From JAHDNZ01 sp036721855 (GTDB lineage: Bacteria; Bacillota; DTU065), in the NCBI GenBank assembly GCA_036721855.1, contig DAIMKF010000034.1, positions 1 to 19,257 of the forward strand: a stretch of 19,257 nt of DNA, read 5' to 3'. The notes under the pieces are model-generated. The model saw only the letters and a program-made list of their open reading frames with translations. It made no database searches and was not told the origin of the DNA. Position 1 is the stretch's first letter. Every line of letters starts with the position of its first letter. The position numbers and the translations under genes were made by a program. This document shows positions 1 to 7,654 of the stretch, in pieces.

Positions 1-140
1 GAACAGAAGTTTTCCGGTAGTGAGTTTCTTAACATACCGATCTATCCCAAGTTGTATATGCAGCAACCCAAAAATTATCTTATCCGAAAGTTCCTCAAAC
101 AATGATATAATGTGGATTTTGTGTTATCCTTGCCTTCCAT
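1..140 (-). pseudogene. IS4-type transposase, N-terminal part, frameshifted and cut by window edge
   Basis: Reading leftward, an ATG at 140 follows a good ribosome binding site (AAAGGAG, about 146-152). The first frame gives MEGKDNTKSTLYH and then soon stops. From position 102 the next frame continues LFEELSDKIIFGLL and later IDRYVKKLTTGKLL to the window edge. Joined with one base restored near 102-104, this resembles the N-terminal (DUF4372-type) region of IS4-family transposases, including the YVKKLTT-K-LL segment. The rest of the gene lies outside the window, so its total length and terminal inverted repeats cannot be judged. The single-base shift within the first 15 codons suggests an inactive copy, unless it is a sequencing error. 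The family call rests on pattern recognition of a short stretch. Confidence 0.55.
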
Positions 141-189
141 TTTTTTCTCCTTTATTTTAGAGATTCGGGCAAGGACTACCCTTATCTCT

Positions 190-218
190 ATTATATAGGA
201 GTTTTCTTTAATATTCAA
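190..218 (-). promoter_or_regulatory. Sigma-70-type promoter for the transposase remnant
   Basis: On the minus strand a TTGAAT -35 box (213-218) is separated by exactly 17 bases from a perfect TATAAT -10 box (190-195). Transcription would begin near 183 and run into the transposase start at 140 with a short leader holding AAAGGAG. Confidence 0.55.
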
Positions 219-362
219 CCTTGCGGGGCTGTTTACGGGGATTATATCCGCATTGTGTGTTAATGCTTTAATTCTCTACAAACTTCGCTTGTTGACAAAT
301 TTGTAATTGGTTTATGCAACGCTAGTGATTTTTAATATATTAAACTCTTTTCGGCAGTTTAT
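219..362. other. Non-coding spacer between transposase promoter and small coiled-coil gene
   Basis: No open frame of note on either strand. It holds an AT-only perfect palindrome at 331-344 (TTTAATATATTAAA) just downstream of the coiled-coil gene, too weak to call a terminator. A TTGACA at 292-297 lacks a matching -10 box. The outer end of the insertion element probably lies in this stretch, but I could not fix it without the other end. Confidence 0.4.
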
Positions 363-575
363 TTAAAGATTAGATTCAAGAAAATCTAATCTCTCTTGCA
401 GTTCATCTAGCTCATCTTCAATATCTGTTCGCAATGTTTCTAGATCATCTTTAATTACAAATAGCTCTTCGTCTTTTTTTGATAGTTCTAGCGTTGCCAG
501 CCTTTTTTCCAAGTTCTCAATTCTTTCTGTCAGCTTATCAAGTGCTAATATTATTGCTTCAAGTTTTTTATCCAT
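363..575 (-). CDS. Small coiled-coil protein (70 aa), function unknown
   Basis: A 70-residue, highly charged protein without signal peptide or membrane segment. Almost its whole length (residues 3-68) shows leucine, isoleucine or phenylalanine at heptad-like spacing between Glu, Asp, Lys and Arg, for example KLTERIENLEKRLATLEL and DELDELQERLDFLESNL. A single or paired coiled coil is therefore the only likely fold. A helix break is possible around the KKDEE segment (residues 33-37). The start is supported by AAGGAGG seven bases before the ATG. It is the last gene of the minus-strand operon, 36 bases after the aldo/keto reductase, so it is probably co-transcribed. I recognise no family. It could be a small scaffold or a partner of an upstream protein; this is only inference. 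Confidence 0.75.
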   Translation of the reverse strand: MDKKLEAIILALDKLTERIENLEKRLATLELSKKDEELFVIKDDLETLRTDIEDELDELQERLDFLESNL

Positions 576-611
576 TATTTGTCCTCCTTCTGCAAAATAC
601 CACCATTTATT

Positions 612-1598
612 TTACTGCGAAAGTGTGATCTTATCAATCTCTTTTATCTCTTCTTCACTAAAAGAAAGCTGATCTAAAGCCTTGACATTTTCCTCTATTT
701 GCTCTATGCGGGATGCACCAATTAAGCAAGAGGTTATTTGTGGTAATCTCAATGTCCAGGCAATTGCCATCTGGGCTAAAGTTTGCCCTCTCCTTTTTGC
801 TATTTCATTTAGAACTACCACTTTGGATTTAATATCAGGTAAAAAGATTTTCTCCTCCTCTTTTTTCCCCCAGACCTTGTAAGCTCTTGAATCTTGGGGA
901 ATACCACTTAAATAACGATCTGTTAAACGCCCTTGAGCCAGAGGTGCAAAAACGATAACACCCGTTCCTCTGCTATCTGTATGATCAATTAAATTCCATT
1001 CTATCTCTCGCTGCAACATATTATAAGCTGGCTGATGCAGTAAAATAGGAGCATATCCAGCTGAGCTGGCCACATTATATGCTCTTTCAAAATGCGCACC
1101 AGAAAAGCTTGACACTCCAATATATAGAGCCTTCCCCTGTCTGATAATTAAATCTAAGGCGGCCATGGTTTCTTCAAGCGGAGTGTAAGGATCTGGTCTA
1201 TGTGCATAGTAGATATCTACATATTCAAGCCCCAACCTTTTTAAAGATTGATCAAGGCTGGCCACAAGATACTTTTTTGAAAGCCATTCTCCATAAGGAC
1301 CTTCCCACATTTTCCAGCCGGCTTTGGTAGAAATAATTAGCTCATCTCGGGGCATTTCTTTGAGAATTTTGCCAAATAATGTCTCGGCGTTTCCCGGGGG
1401 ATTACCATAGTTGTTAGCCAGATCAAAATGGGTTATACCCAAGTCAAAAGCTCGAAAAAGACACTTCTTGGTTTCTTCCAAGGAGATATAAGTCCCAAAA
1501 GTTTCGTAAGCTCCTAAAGAAATTGCAGGTAGTTTAAGTCCTGAATGGCCAGCTCTTCTATAAATCATCTTCTTATAACGATCCGGTGCAAATTCCAT
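612..1598 (-). CDS. Aldo/keto reductase, YghZ-like (L-glyceraldehyde-3-phosphate reductase type)
   Basis: A 328-residue cytoplasmic NADPH-dependent aldo/keto reductase (TIM barrel). It aligns by eye along its length with E. coli YghZ/GpR: MIYRRAGHSGLKLPAISLG near the start, FDLGITHFDLANNYG at 51-65, ELIISTKAG at 86-94 and QSLKRLGLEYVDIYYAHR at 117-134. The catalytic tetrad is visible as Asp59, Tyr64, Lys92 and His133. The C-terminal LIGASRIEQIEENVKAL segment is the cofactor-binding part typical of this group. YghZ reduces small aldehydes such as L-glyceraldehyde 3-phosphate and methylglyoxal; the true substrate here is unknown. The gene starts at an ATG after AAGGAGG, 28 bases behind the Gfo/Idh/MocA gene, which suggests joint transcription and perhaps a joint role in sugar or aldehyde redox. 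Confidence 0.88.
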   Translation of the reverse strand: MEFAPDRYKKMIYRRAGHSGLKLPAISLGAYETFGTYISLEETKKCLFRAFDLGITHFDLANNYGNPPGNAETLFGKILKEMPRDELIISTKAGWKMWEGPYGEWLSKKYLVASLDQSLKRLGLEYVDIYYAHRPDPYTPLEETMAALDLIIRQGKALYIGVSSFSGAHFERAYNVASSAGYAPILLHQPAYNMLQREIEWNLIDHTDSRGTGVIVFAPLAQGRLTDRYLSGIPQDSRAYKVWGKKEEEKIFLPDIKSKVVVLNEIAKRRGQTLAQMAIAWTLRLPQITSCLIGASRIEQIEENVKALDQLSFSEEEIKEIDKITLSQ

Positions 1599-1626
1599 TA
1601 TGTCTACCTCCTTATTGATGAACCAA

Positions 1627-2688
1627 TTAACGCACAGAACGCTTCACGCGAGTATTAGAAGACGTATGCGCTGATAACAAAGATGCCTCAATTACATATT
1701 GAGCCTTTAGACCATCCGAAAATGTAGCAGGTTCTGCCTCAGAAATCGCTTTCCTCTTAACAATCTCAGCTACAAAAGTATCCAGCATGTGTAACATGGC
1801 AAAATCACCCGGAATATAACTAAGACCGATCAGACGATATTCTTCGCCTTTTTTGGCATACCAGAGTTCATCTTTTAGCCCACGTGAATAGACAACCCTT
1901 AGTCCACCCTCTGAGCCAAAAAGTTCAACACTCGAGCTGCCCAAACCTCTTGTAACCCTGCTGGCTACAGAAATACCGGAAACCTGGTTTTTCGTTTCAA
2001 AAAGAAGTGAGTTAAAATCATCTACCGATATTAAAACCTTTTTCCCCTCTTTTTTTCGTTCCGGGTTAATAGTTTTTGAATGTGCATAGACACTAGTAAA
2101 CTCATCTCCTGTAAGGTAACGATATAAATCAAAAAGATGAGAGCCCATATCCCCTATTTGCCCTGAGCCTGCTAGATCTTTACAATCACGCCAAAGAAGT
2201 GGCCTGAGAAAAAGACCGTTATCATTTTCTGCCCACAATCTGGCGTGAAAAATATTCCCGATTAACCCTTGTGATATCAGTTCTCGGGCTTTAATAGTGC
2301 TTTGAAGAAACCTAAATGTAAAACCAACATGATTAACTACATTGCTTTCCAAAGCTCCGTTAACCATATCTAATGCCTCTCTAGCATTTAAGGCCAATGG
2401 TTTTTCACAAAATACGTGGACTCCCCTTTGCATAGCTTCTAGGGCTATCTCTTTATGGTTATTATTTGATGTTGAAATTGTAATGGCCTCTGGCTTTTCA
2501 ACTTCTAGCATCTCTCGATAGTCTTGGTAAACATTTGGTATCTTTAAGCGTTTGGCTTGTTCTAAAGCCAATTCCTTTCTCCTTCCCACCAAGGCTACGA
2601 CTTCTGCTTCTTTAGCTAGTCTTAATCCTGGTACATGACACTCTTCGCTCCAGTATCCGGCTCCTACTATGGCAACTCTTAAAGACAA
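1627..2688 (-). CDS. Gfo/Idh/MocA-family NAD(P)-dependent oxidoreductase
   Basis: A 353-residue oxidoreductase with an N-terminal Rossmann domain (residues 1-120; GAGYW nucleotide motif at 9-13) and a C-terminal substrate domain (about 125-345). The family-typical CEKP motif is at 94-97, supplying the active-site Lys96. The GDMGSHLFD segment at 179-187 supplies the Asp180 and His184 expected near the substrate. These enzymes oxidise or reduce sugars, inositols or their derivatives with a bound nicotinamide cofactor; the specific sugar cannot be read from sequence. The start codon is TTG at 2688, supported by AAAGGATGGTGAG upstream; no in-frame ATG or GTG fits. It lies only 16 bases after the DUF445 gene and 28 before the aldo/keto reductase, so the three look like one transcript. 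Confidence 0.88.
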   Translation of the reverse strand: MSLRVAIVGAGYWSEECHVPGLRLAKEAEVVALVGRRKELALEQAKRLKIPNVYQDYREMLEVEKPEAITISTSNNNHKEIALEAMQRGVHVFCEKPLALNAREALDMVNGALESNVVNHVGFTFRFLQSTIKARELISQGLIGNIFHARLWAENDNGLFLRPLLWRDCKDLAGSGQIGDMGSHLFDLYRYLTGDEFTSVYAHSKTINPERKKEGKKVLISVDDFNSLLFETKNQVSGISVASRVTRGLGSSSVELFGSEGGLRVVYSRGLKDELWYAKKGEEYRLIGLSYIPGDFAMLHMLDTFVAEIVKRKAISEAEPATFSDGLKAQYVIEASLLSAHTSSNTRVKRSVR

Positions 2689-2704
2689 AACAACTCACCA
2701 TCCT

Positions 2705-4042
2705 TTAACCAAAAAAAATATTCAGTAGCGGTGTAAGCAGACCCATTAAAAAGCCCAATAAACCTCCCAGCCAAGTTATGGCAGCTAGCTCTTTTTTGGC
2801 CAGACCAAAGAGCATCTCTTCAAGCTCGGCAAGAGCAAAAGAATTGATCTTCTCTTCAATTACCTGAGTTAAATTGAACTCTGAAACAATAGTTTCTATA
2901 AAAGCAGGTGCTTTATCTTTATATAAGCGCAGAACTTTTTCTTCTAGGATAGCCCATTTTTTAGCACCTAAATAGTTATAAAGTGAAGCTAGCTTAAGTT
3001 GGCTAATCTGAGCCCATAGTTTGAGAAAATAATCTTCCAAAGAATAAGTCGCCTGCTCTGAGCCAAGCAGATTTACGATCAGCTCTTTAGAGAAAATCTT
3101 GCTTTGAGAAACTTTGGTAATTAATAAGTCTATTCCTGTCTCCAGCACTAGGTTAGCCTTGTAATCGCCGAGTAAACCCATTATTTCGCTAGGCTTTCTT
3201 GCTAAAAACTCATTAGCTTTATCTAAAATAACCTTGGCTACATAAATTTCATTTTCCGTATCAGCCAGGTAACTCAACAGAGCTTCGCAAGCTTGTTCAG
3301 CCAATGTTGCCGTGTCTATAAATATTCCCATCAAAGATCTTAGAGTGCCTTTTTTTAGATAAGAATCGATTTGTTTTTTAAAAAGGTTCTTTGTTTGTGG
3401 TCTTTGAATATAGTAAGTAGCTTCACTGACTATTGTTTTAGCAGCTTTATCAGCAAGCTCAGGCAACTTCTCTAAAACATCTACGGGAAGCAACTCTGTT
3501 AATTGTCTTTGTTCTTCCAAAATGCCATCTAAGAGATTGGACTTTATGTTTTCTTTGAGTGTTGCATTTTCTAGGAAATAACCAGTTATATTTTCGCTAG
3601 CACTTTCGAGTAGTGGACTTAGATATTTGTCTAAAAAGCTCTTCGAGGTTAACTTTTGGGCTAAATTTGCAGCCAGATTAGCCAGCTTCTTCTCTTTGGC
3701 ATCCTTAAATATCTTCCCAAGAATGTCTTCTATAGTCCAATCACTCGCCTGCCAATCTACTCTCTTATTAGCTAAAAACTCTTTTATGACTTTGATTTTA
3801 TCTGGTGCAACAGCTTCTTTGGCTAGAAATTTAGGATTGAGGAGATTATCACCAACAGCAGTGGCAATACTACGGGCGATTCTTGTCCGTTCTTTAGGTA
3901 TTAGACCAGGAGTAAAGGGTAGTGAGACTGGGCCTATATATATTTTTTTGTAAGGTCGAAAAAGCATTTTAATAGCGACCCAGTTAGTAAAATAGCCAAT
4001 TATACCACCTACCAGAGGGCTTATAATATAAATTGAATTCAT
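2705..4042 (-). CDS. DUF445 family membrane-associated protein (YheB-like)
   Basis: About 445 residues. The N-terminus has one membrane segment (PLVGGIIGYFTNWVAIKMLF) followed by the DUF445 hallmark, a PFTPGLIPKER segment and ARSIATAVG. A long mostly helical, Lys/Glu-rich middle follows, with a second hydrophobic segment at the very end (TWLGGLLGFLMGLLTPLLNIFF). This matches the Bacillus YheB group, which is poorly characterised. A protein held at the membrane by both ends with a large helical body between is what the sequence shows. A longer reading from GTG at 4051 is possible, but that GTG lies inside the ribosome binding site (GAGGTGG) of the ATG at 4042, so I chose the ATG. It is the first gene of its operon, behind a 0.36-kb leader. 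Confidence 0.85.
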   Translation of the reverse strand: MNSIYIISPLVGGIIGYFTNWVAIKMLFRPYKKIYIGPVSLPFTPGLIPKERTRIARSIATAVGDNLLNPKFLAKEAVAPDKIKVIKEFLANKRVDWQASDWTIEDILGKIFKDAKEKKLANLAANLAQKLTSKSFLDKYLSPLLESASENITGYFLENATLKENIKSNLLDGILEEQRQLTELLPVDVLEKLPELADKAAKTIVSEATYYIQRPQTKNLFKKQIDSYLKKGTLRSLMGIFIDTATLAEQACEALLSYLADTENEIYVAKVILDKANEFLARKPSEIMGLLGDYKANLVLETGIDLLITKVSQSKIFSKELIVNLLGSEQATYSLEDYFLKLWAQISQLKLASLYNYLGAKKWAILEEKVLRLYKDKAPAFIETIVSEFNLTQVIEEKINSFALAELEEMLFGLAKKELAAITWLGGLLGFLMGLLTPLLNIFFG

Positions 4043-4401
4043 TTTTTCCACCTCTTTTGCTATAAGTGTTTCATCATCCTATTTGCATTGTACTAAATCA
4101 AGTAAGTAAGCACCAGACTAAAATCTAATGCATTCCTTTCATAGAACAAGGCCTAGTATATAGCTCAATAACATCTGATATTCCTATATTTGACAGAATT
4201 ACCCACCTGACAAGGCCAGATAGGCCAGTGGTTCGCTTTTGCTACCTTACCCCTTTCCTGACTCAAATAGGGTTTGTAGTTTTCCTTGGCTTAGACAATA
4301 AAACTCACCTTTGGTGAGATCCTTTATTTTAGGTTATTCTCTCATCCTTTAGACAAAAGAATTTTTTCGAATTTTTTTCACTCGTCAGCCTAATAGACAA
4401 A
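4043..4401. other. Gene-free, structured leader or intergenic region upstream of the DUF445 operon
   Basis: No open frame is supported. On the minus strand (the direction of the DUF445 gene) the segment contains a CTCACC-AAA-GGTGAG hairpin followed by TTTTATT (about 4299-4320), a purine-rich stretch, and a CCAC...GTGG stem enclosing two GGCC boxes (about 4204-4231). The sequence is less AT-rich there than in other spacers of this window. I compared it mentally with cobalamin, SAM, TPP, T-box, M-box, ydaO, glycine, RNase P and tmRNA consensus cores and found no match. It may be an unrecognised leader RNA or simply a decayed region. Confidence 0.35.
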
Positions 4402-4430
4402 CCAAAAAGCGGAGGGCTTAAGCCCTCCGT
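4402..4430 (-). terminator. Intrinsic terminator of the sugar-binding protein gene
   Basis: A perfect 20-base palindrome, CGGAGGGCTTAAGCCCTCCG (4410-4429), is followed on the minus strand by a short T run (4404-4408 read in reverse). It lies a few bases after the stop of the binding-protein gene and separates that gene from the DUF445 operon. Confidence 0.85.
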
Positions 4431-4434
4431 GAAG

Positions 4435-5715
4435 CTAATTCTTAATTCGTTTGATAAAACGCTCGAACTCTCCTACTTTTCGTTTCATCTCTGCCTCTAC
4501 CTGTTTATATGCTTTATTTAATGCCTCTTCTGGTTTTGTACCCTGCAGTAAAACACTCATAGCTGCGTCTCTAACAAACCGATACCCTACTACTGAGCCC
4601 ATCCCATATCTTGGAGCCATTGACTGATAAGATTGTTCGTACATAATTCTAATATGCTCTTTAGGGAAATAGTCGATTTTTTTAGCTACTTCCATATTAG
4701 CCGAGAAGAAGAAAGCTGCGGGTATTCTCTTCATTATCCTTTTACCGAATTCAGCTTGAATGTCATCTTGAAAGAACCATTTAATAAACTCCCAAGCTTC
4801 TTTTTGATGCTTGGAATAAGTAAAAATGCCAAAAGGAAGTGGTCCGTTGTAAACAGCATGATTTATGGAACCATCAGCTTGCCTGGTACCTGGATATAGC
4901 CCCAGAGACCATTTGCCACGAATATTAGGAAATCCCTGGTCAACTGCTGAGTAATTCCAATTACCTCCAGATACTATTGGATATTCACCACTGGCAAAAC
5001 CAACCATGGGTATAAATTCCTGTGGCAGCTTATAATCAGTAAAAAGCTCCATCATTTGCTTAAAACCTTTATTTGCTCCCGGTGTATTAAGACCGCAGCT
5101 AATTCCATCATCATTCACATAAACAGCGCCATTTTGCCAAACAAAATTGAGAGTTGTCTGCCATTCCGGCAAGAGATATTGAGAAATACAAGCCATATTC
5201 ATTTTATTAGCTTGCATTTTTGGTAGAAGGGTCCTAACTTCGTCCCATGTTTCAGGATATGCCCAACCATTTTCTGCTAAAATATCTGTGCGATAATACA
5301 TCAGACCAAAGCCAAACTCAATTGGTATACCAAAAGCTGTACCCATAAATTCAAGCGATCTCATCTGACCGGGGTACATCTTTTTTTCCATAGCTGCAAA
5401 GTCCTTTGGAAAAGCAGCTTTTAGATCGACTAAACCGCCACGCATACCAAATTCCACAGGCCATTCCGAACCAAAACTAGCCAAATCAGGTGTATCACCT
5501 GAAGCTAGAGCTAGCATTGCTTTGCTCCAAAGGTCATCATAATTCATAATAGTGATATTAACTTCAATACCGGTTTTAGAAGTAAAGAGCTCAGATGTCA
5601 TAGTCTTAATTACATTTCCTACTTCGTTGTCTCGGGTAAACCACATCTCTAAAGTTACGGCTTGAATCGATACTGCTAGTAAAATAAATATTGCTATACA
5701 ACAATACTTTTTCAT
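4435..5715 (-). CDS. Extracellular solute-binding protein of an ABC sugar transporter (family 1), orphan
   Basis: About 426 residues with an N-terminal signal peptide (MKKYCCIAIFILLAVSIQA) lacking a lipobox cysteine, so probably released or periplasmic. The mature protein begins with VTLEMWFTRDNE and shows the family-1 binding-protein layout: GDTPDLASFGSEW, LVDLKAAFP, FGIPIEFGFGLMYYRTDIL, ETWDEVRTLLPKM and KEAWEFIKWFFQDD. Such proteins deliver mono- or oligosaccharides to a membrane permease. The start at 5715 is preceded by AGGGGGG. An upstream in-frame start at 5823 would overlap the YgiQ gene and put 36 non-signal residues first, so I rejected it. It follows the YgiQ gene by 34 bases. No permease or ATPase gene accompanies it. 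It is a clear paralogue of the plus-strand binding protein at 9083. Confidence 0.88.
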   Translation of the reverse strand: MKKYCCIAIFILLAVSIQAVTLEMWFTRDNEVGNVIKTMTSELFTSKTGIEVNITIMNYDDLWSKAMLALASGDTPDLASFGSEWPVEFGMRGGLVDLKAAFPKDFAAMEKKMYPGQMRSLEFMGTAFGIPIEFGFGLMYYRTDILAENGWAYPETWDEVRTLLPKMQANKMNMACISQYLLPEWQTTLNFVWQNGAVYVNDDGISCGLNTPGANKGFKQMMELFTDYKLPQEFIPMVGFASGEYPIVSGGNWNYSAVDQGFPNIRGKWSLGLYPGTRQADGSINHAVYNGPLPFGIFTYSKHQKEAWEFIKWFFQDDIQAEFGKRIMKRIPAAFFFSANMEVAKKIDYFPKEHIRIMYEQSYQSMAPRYGMGSVVGYRFVRDAAMSVLLQGTKPEEALNKAYKQVEAEMKRKVGEFERFIKRIKN

Positions 5716-5749
5716 TAAAAACCCCCCTATAGTTTTTTTAATTCCCTTT

Positions 5750-7579
5750 TTATCTACTTTTACCTTTTCTTGCAGACTGTAAGTCGGACTTTTTTTTAGG
5801 TGGCACCAAATACTGTCTACCAAAACCTATAAGGTCCTCTCTACCGGCTAATAGCAAAGCTTTGCGTACTAAATTCCAATTGCGTTTATCCTGAAATTGT
5901 AAAAGTGCTCTTTGCATTCTTTTTTCATTACCCTTAGGAATATGCACAGCTTCATCTGTAAATGGATTTTTGCCTGTATACCACATGGCTGCTGAAACTG
6001 TAAGTGGTAACGGAAGATAATCCTGAACTTGCTCGAAAAACCGTCCTTGCTTTTTTAAATATAAGGCAAGTTCAATGGCATCATTCAATGTACTACCAGG
6101 ATGAGATGAAATAAGATAGGGTATGAGATAGGCTGCTTGTCCTTCTTGTTGACAAACCTTAGTATAATCCTGACAAAACTTTTCATAAACTCTAAAATCA
6201 GGCTTATTCATTTGTTTTAAAACGTTACTTGCAATATGTTCCGGGGCTACTTTTAACTGCCCTCCCACGTAGTGGCGACACAATTCTTCAAGAAACTTCC
6301 TGCTCTTTTGTGCTACATCAAAACGTATTCCAGAGTGAATATAAACTTTGTTTATACCTTTAATATTACGTATCTTTTCTAAAAGATCTAAATACTTATC
6401 TTGAGCTAACTCTAAATGCGGACAGATTCTAGGTGTTAAACAGTGCCGATTTGAACAGACCCCTCGCTTATCCTGTAAAGAACAACTAGTTTGATAAAGA
6501 TTAGCAGAAGGACCTCCCACATCGTCGATAGTTCCTCTAAACTCCTTATCTTGGGCAATTATTTTGGCTTCTTTAATAATGGATGCCTCGCTTCTTGATT
6601 GAACAATTCTTCCTTGATGAAGAGCTAAAGAACAGAAATAACATTCGCCTGGACAACCTCTGTGAGATGTGATGCTAAACTGCACCGTTTTTAGGGCAGG
6701 TACACCTCCCATAGCATCATAGTGAGGATGTGCCTTTCTTAGAAAAGGTAAGTCGTAGATGTAATCAAGCTCAGCACTTGAAAGTGGTTTTGCTGGTGGA
6801 TTGATTACAATAAACCAATTATCGTGTTGCTCTTGAACAATTGTCTGACCTCTTAGAAAATCTAATTGTTCGTAAAAAAGTTTAAAAGCTAGGTTAAACT
6901 GTTTTTTATCGATCATAGCACTAAAAGGTGGCAACACCACTGTATTCTTACTAAGGTAAGGGTCTTTCTCTTTATGGGCTGTCCCCCTAAGCCCATAAAG
7001 GCTTTCGATACCTAAGCCTAAAGCCAAGTTTTCTGCAATACTGGCTAACTGTTTTTCTCCCATACCATAAACTAAAAGGTCTGCCTTAGCATCAAAAAGA
7101 ATTGAGCGTCTTAGACTATTACTCCAAAAGTCATAATGAGCTAAGCGACGCATGCTCGCCTCTATTCCACCTAATACTATTGGTACATCAGGAAACGATT
7201 CTTTTAACCGATTGCTATAGACAATACTGGCTCTATCCGGCCTAAGTCCTGCTTTTTTTGCCGGTGAATAGAAATCTTCCTTACGAGGGTGTTTGGCCGC
7301 TGTATAGTTGGCAACCATAGAATCGAGATTTCCTGCTGTTACCCCAAAAAATAGTTTTGGTGATCCCAGCTTTTGAAAGTCTGACTTGCTTTTCCAATTA
7401 GGCTGAGCAATAATACCCACCTTATAGCCTAGACTTACAAGGTATCTGCCCAGTAATGCTGCTCCAAAAGCAGGGTGATCTACATAGGCATCACCGGTTA
7501 TGAGAATTATATCTAATCTGTTCCAACCCCAAGCTTCAACTTCTTCTTGGCTCATCGGTAAAAATTTTGTTTTTGACAT
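5750..7579 (-). CDS. ygiQ: YgiQ-family radical SAM protein (UPF0313)
   Basis: A 609-residue protein beginning with FLPMSQEEVEAWGW and DIILITGDAYVDHPAFG, the hallmark start of YgiQ proteins. The N-terminal part (about 20-200) resembles a cobalamin-binding-like fold: GRYLVSLGYKVGIIAQPNW, and VLGGIEASMRRLAHYDFW. The radical SAM domain follows, with the CxxxCxxC iron-sulphur motif at Cys309, Cys313 and Cys316 in the segment SHRGCPGECYFCSLALHQGR. A further cysteine cluster (CSLQDKRGVCSNRHC, around 368-382) and the late VQDYLPLPLTVSAAMWYTG segment are also typical. The reaction is unknown for the family. The protein is shorter than the E. coli one mainly at the C-terminus. It lies 75 bases after the NlpC-like gene and just ahead of the binding protein, but no functional link is evident. 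Confidence 0.93.
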   Translation of the reverse strand: MSKTKFLPMSQEEVEAWGWNRLDIILITGDAYVDHPAFGAALLGRYLVSLGYKVGIIAQPNWKSKSDFQKLGSPKLFFGVTAGNLDSMVANYTAAKHPRKEDFYSPAKKAGLRPDRASIVYSNRLKESFPDVPIVLGGIEASMRRLAHYDFWSNSLRRSILFDAKADLLVYGMGEKQLASIAENLALGLGIESLYGLRGTAHKEKDPYLSKNTVVLPPFSAMIDKKQFNLAFKLFYEQLDFLRGQTIVQEQHDNWFIVINPPAKPLSSAELDYIYDLPFLRKAHPHYDAMGGVPALKTVQFSITSHRGCPGECYFCSLALHQGRIVQSRSEASIIKEAKIIAQDKEFRGTIDDVGGPSANLYQTSCSLQDKRGVCSNRHCLTPRICPHLELAQDKYLDLLEKIRNIKGINKVYIHSGIRFDVAQKSRKFLEELCRHYVGGQLKVAPEHIASNVLKQMNKPDFRVYEKFCQDYTKVCQQEGQAAYLIPYLISSHPGSTLNDAIELALYLKKQGRFFEQVQDYLPLPLTVSAAMWYTGKNPFTDEAVHIPKGNEKRMQRALLQFQDKRNWNLVRKALLLAGREDLIGFGRQYLVPPKKKSDLQSARKGKSR

Positions 7580-7622
7580 GCTTCCCCCGCCTTGTTATCG
7601 CAGTGGCTTTTTAAGCCCAAAA

Positions 7623-7651
7623 GACATATCTTATTTTGTAATTAGAGTCAA
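7623..7651 (-). promoter_or_regulatory. Possible promoter for ygiQ
   Basis: On the minus strand TTGACT (7646-7651) and TATGTC (7623-7628) are 17 bases apart. The -35 is good, the -10 weak. It overlaps the region just after the upstream gene's stop, so ygiQ and the binding-protein gene may have their own start as well as readthrough. Confidence 0.35.
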
Positions 7652-7654
7652 GTT

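Noticed and set aside
226..240. GGGGCTGTT shared with the right-edge hairpin as insertion-sequence ends
   Set aside because: The orientation does not fit a terminal inverted repeat for the left transposase, and the right-edge copy is part of a complete terminator.
292..320. TTGACA as a plus-strand promoter
   Set aside because: No acceptable -10 box at 16-18 bases and no plus-strand gene downstream.
682..882. Plus-strand open frame of 66 codons
   Set aside because: Lies wholly inside the aldo/keto reductase gene on the opposite strand, with no ribosome binding site and no family features.
3627..3953. Plus-strand open frame of 108 codons
   Set aside because: Antisense shadow of the DUF445 gene, whose family motifs are clear on the minus strand.
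4043..4401. Cobalamin riboswitch, T-box or other known riboswitch
   Set aside because: Short resemblances (AAGCCAAGG, ACCACTGG) occur, but the core boxes are absent or in the wrong order on both strands.
5716..5823. N-terminal extension of the first binding protein
   Set aside because: It would overlap the ygiQ end and put 36 polar residues before an obvious signal peptide; the ATG at 5715 has its own ribosome binding site.
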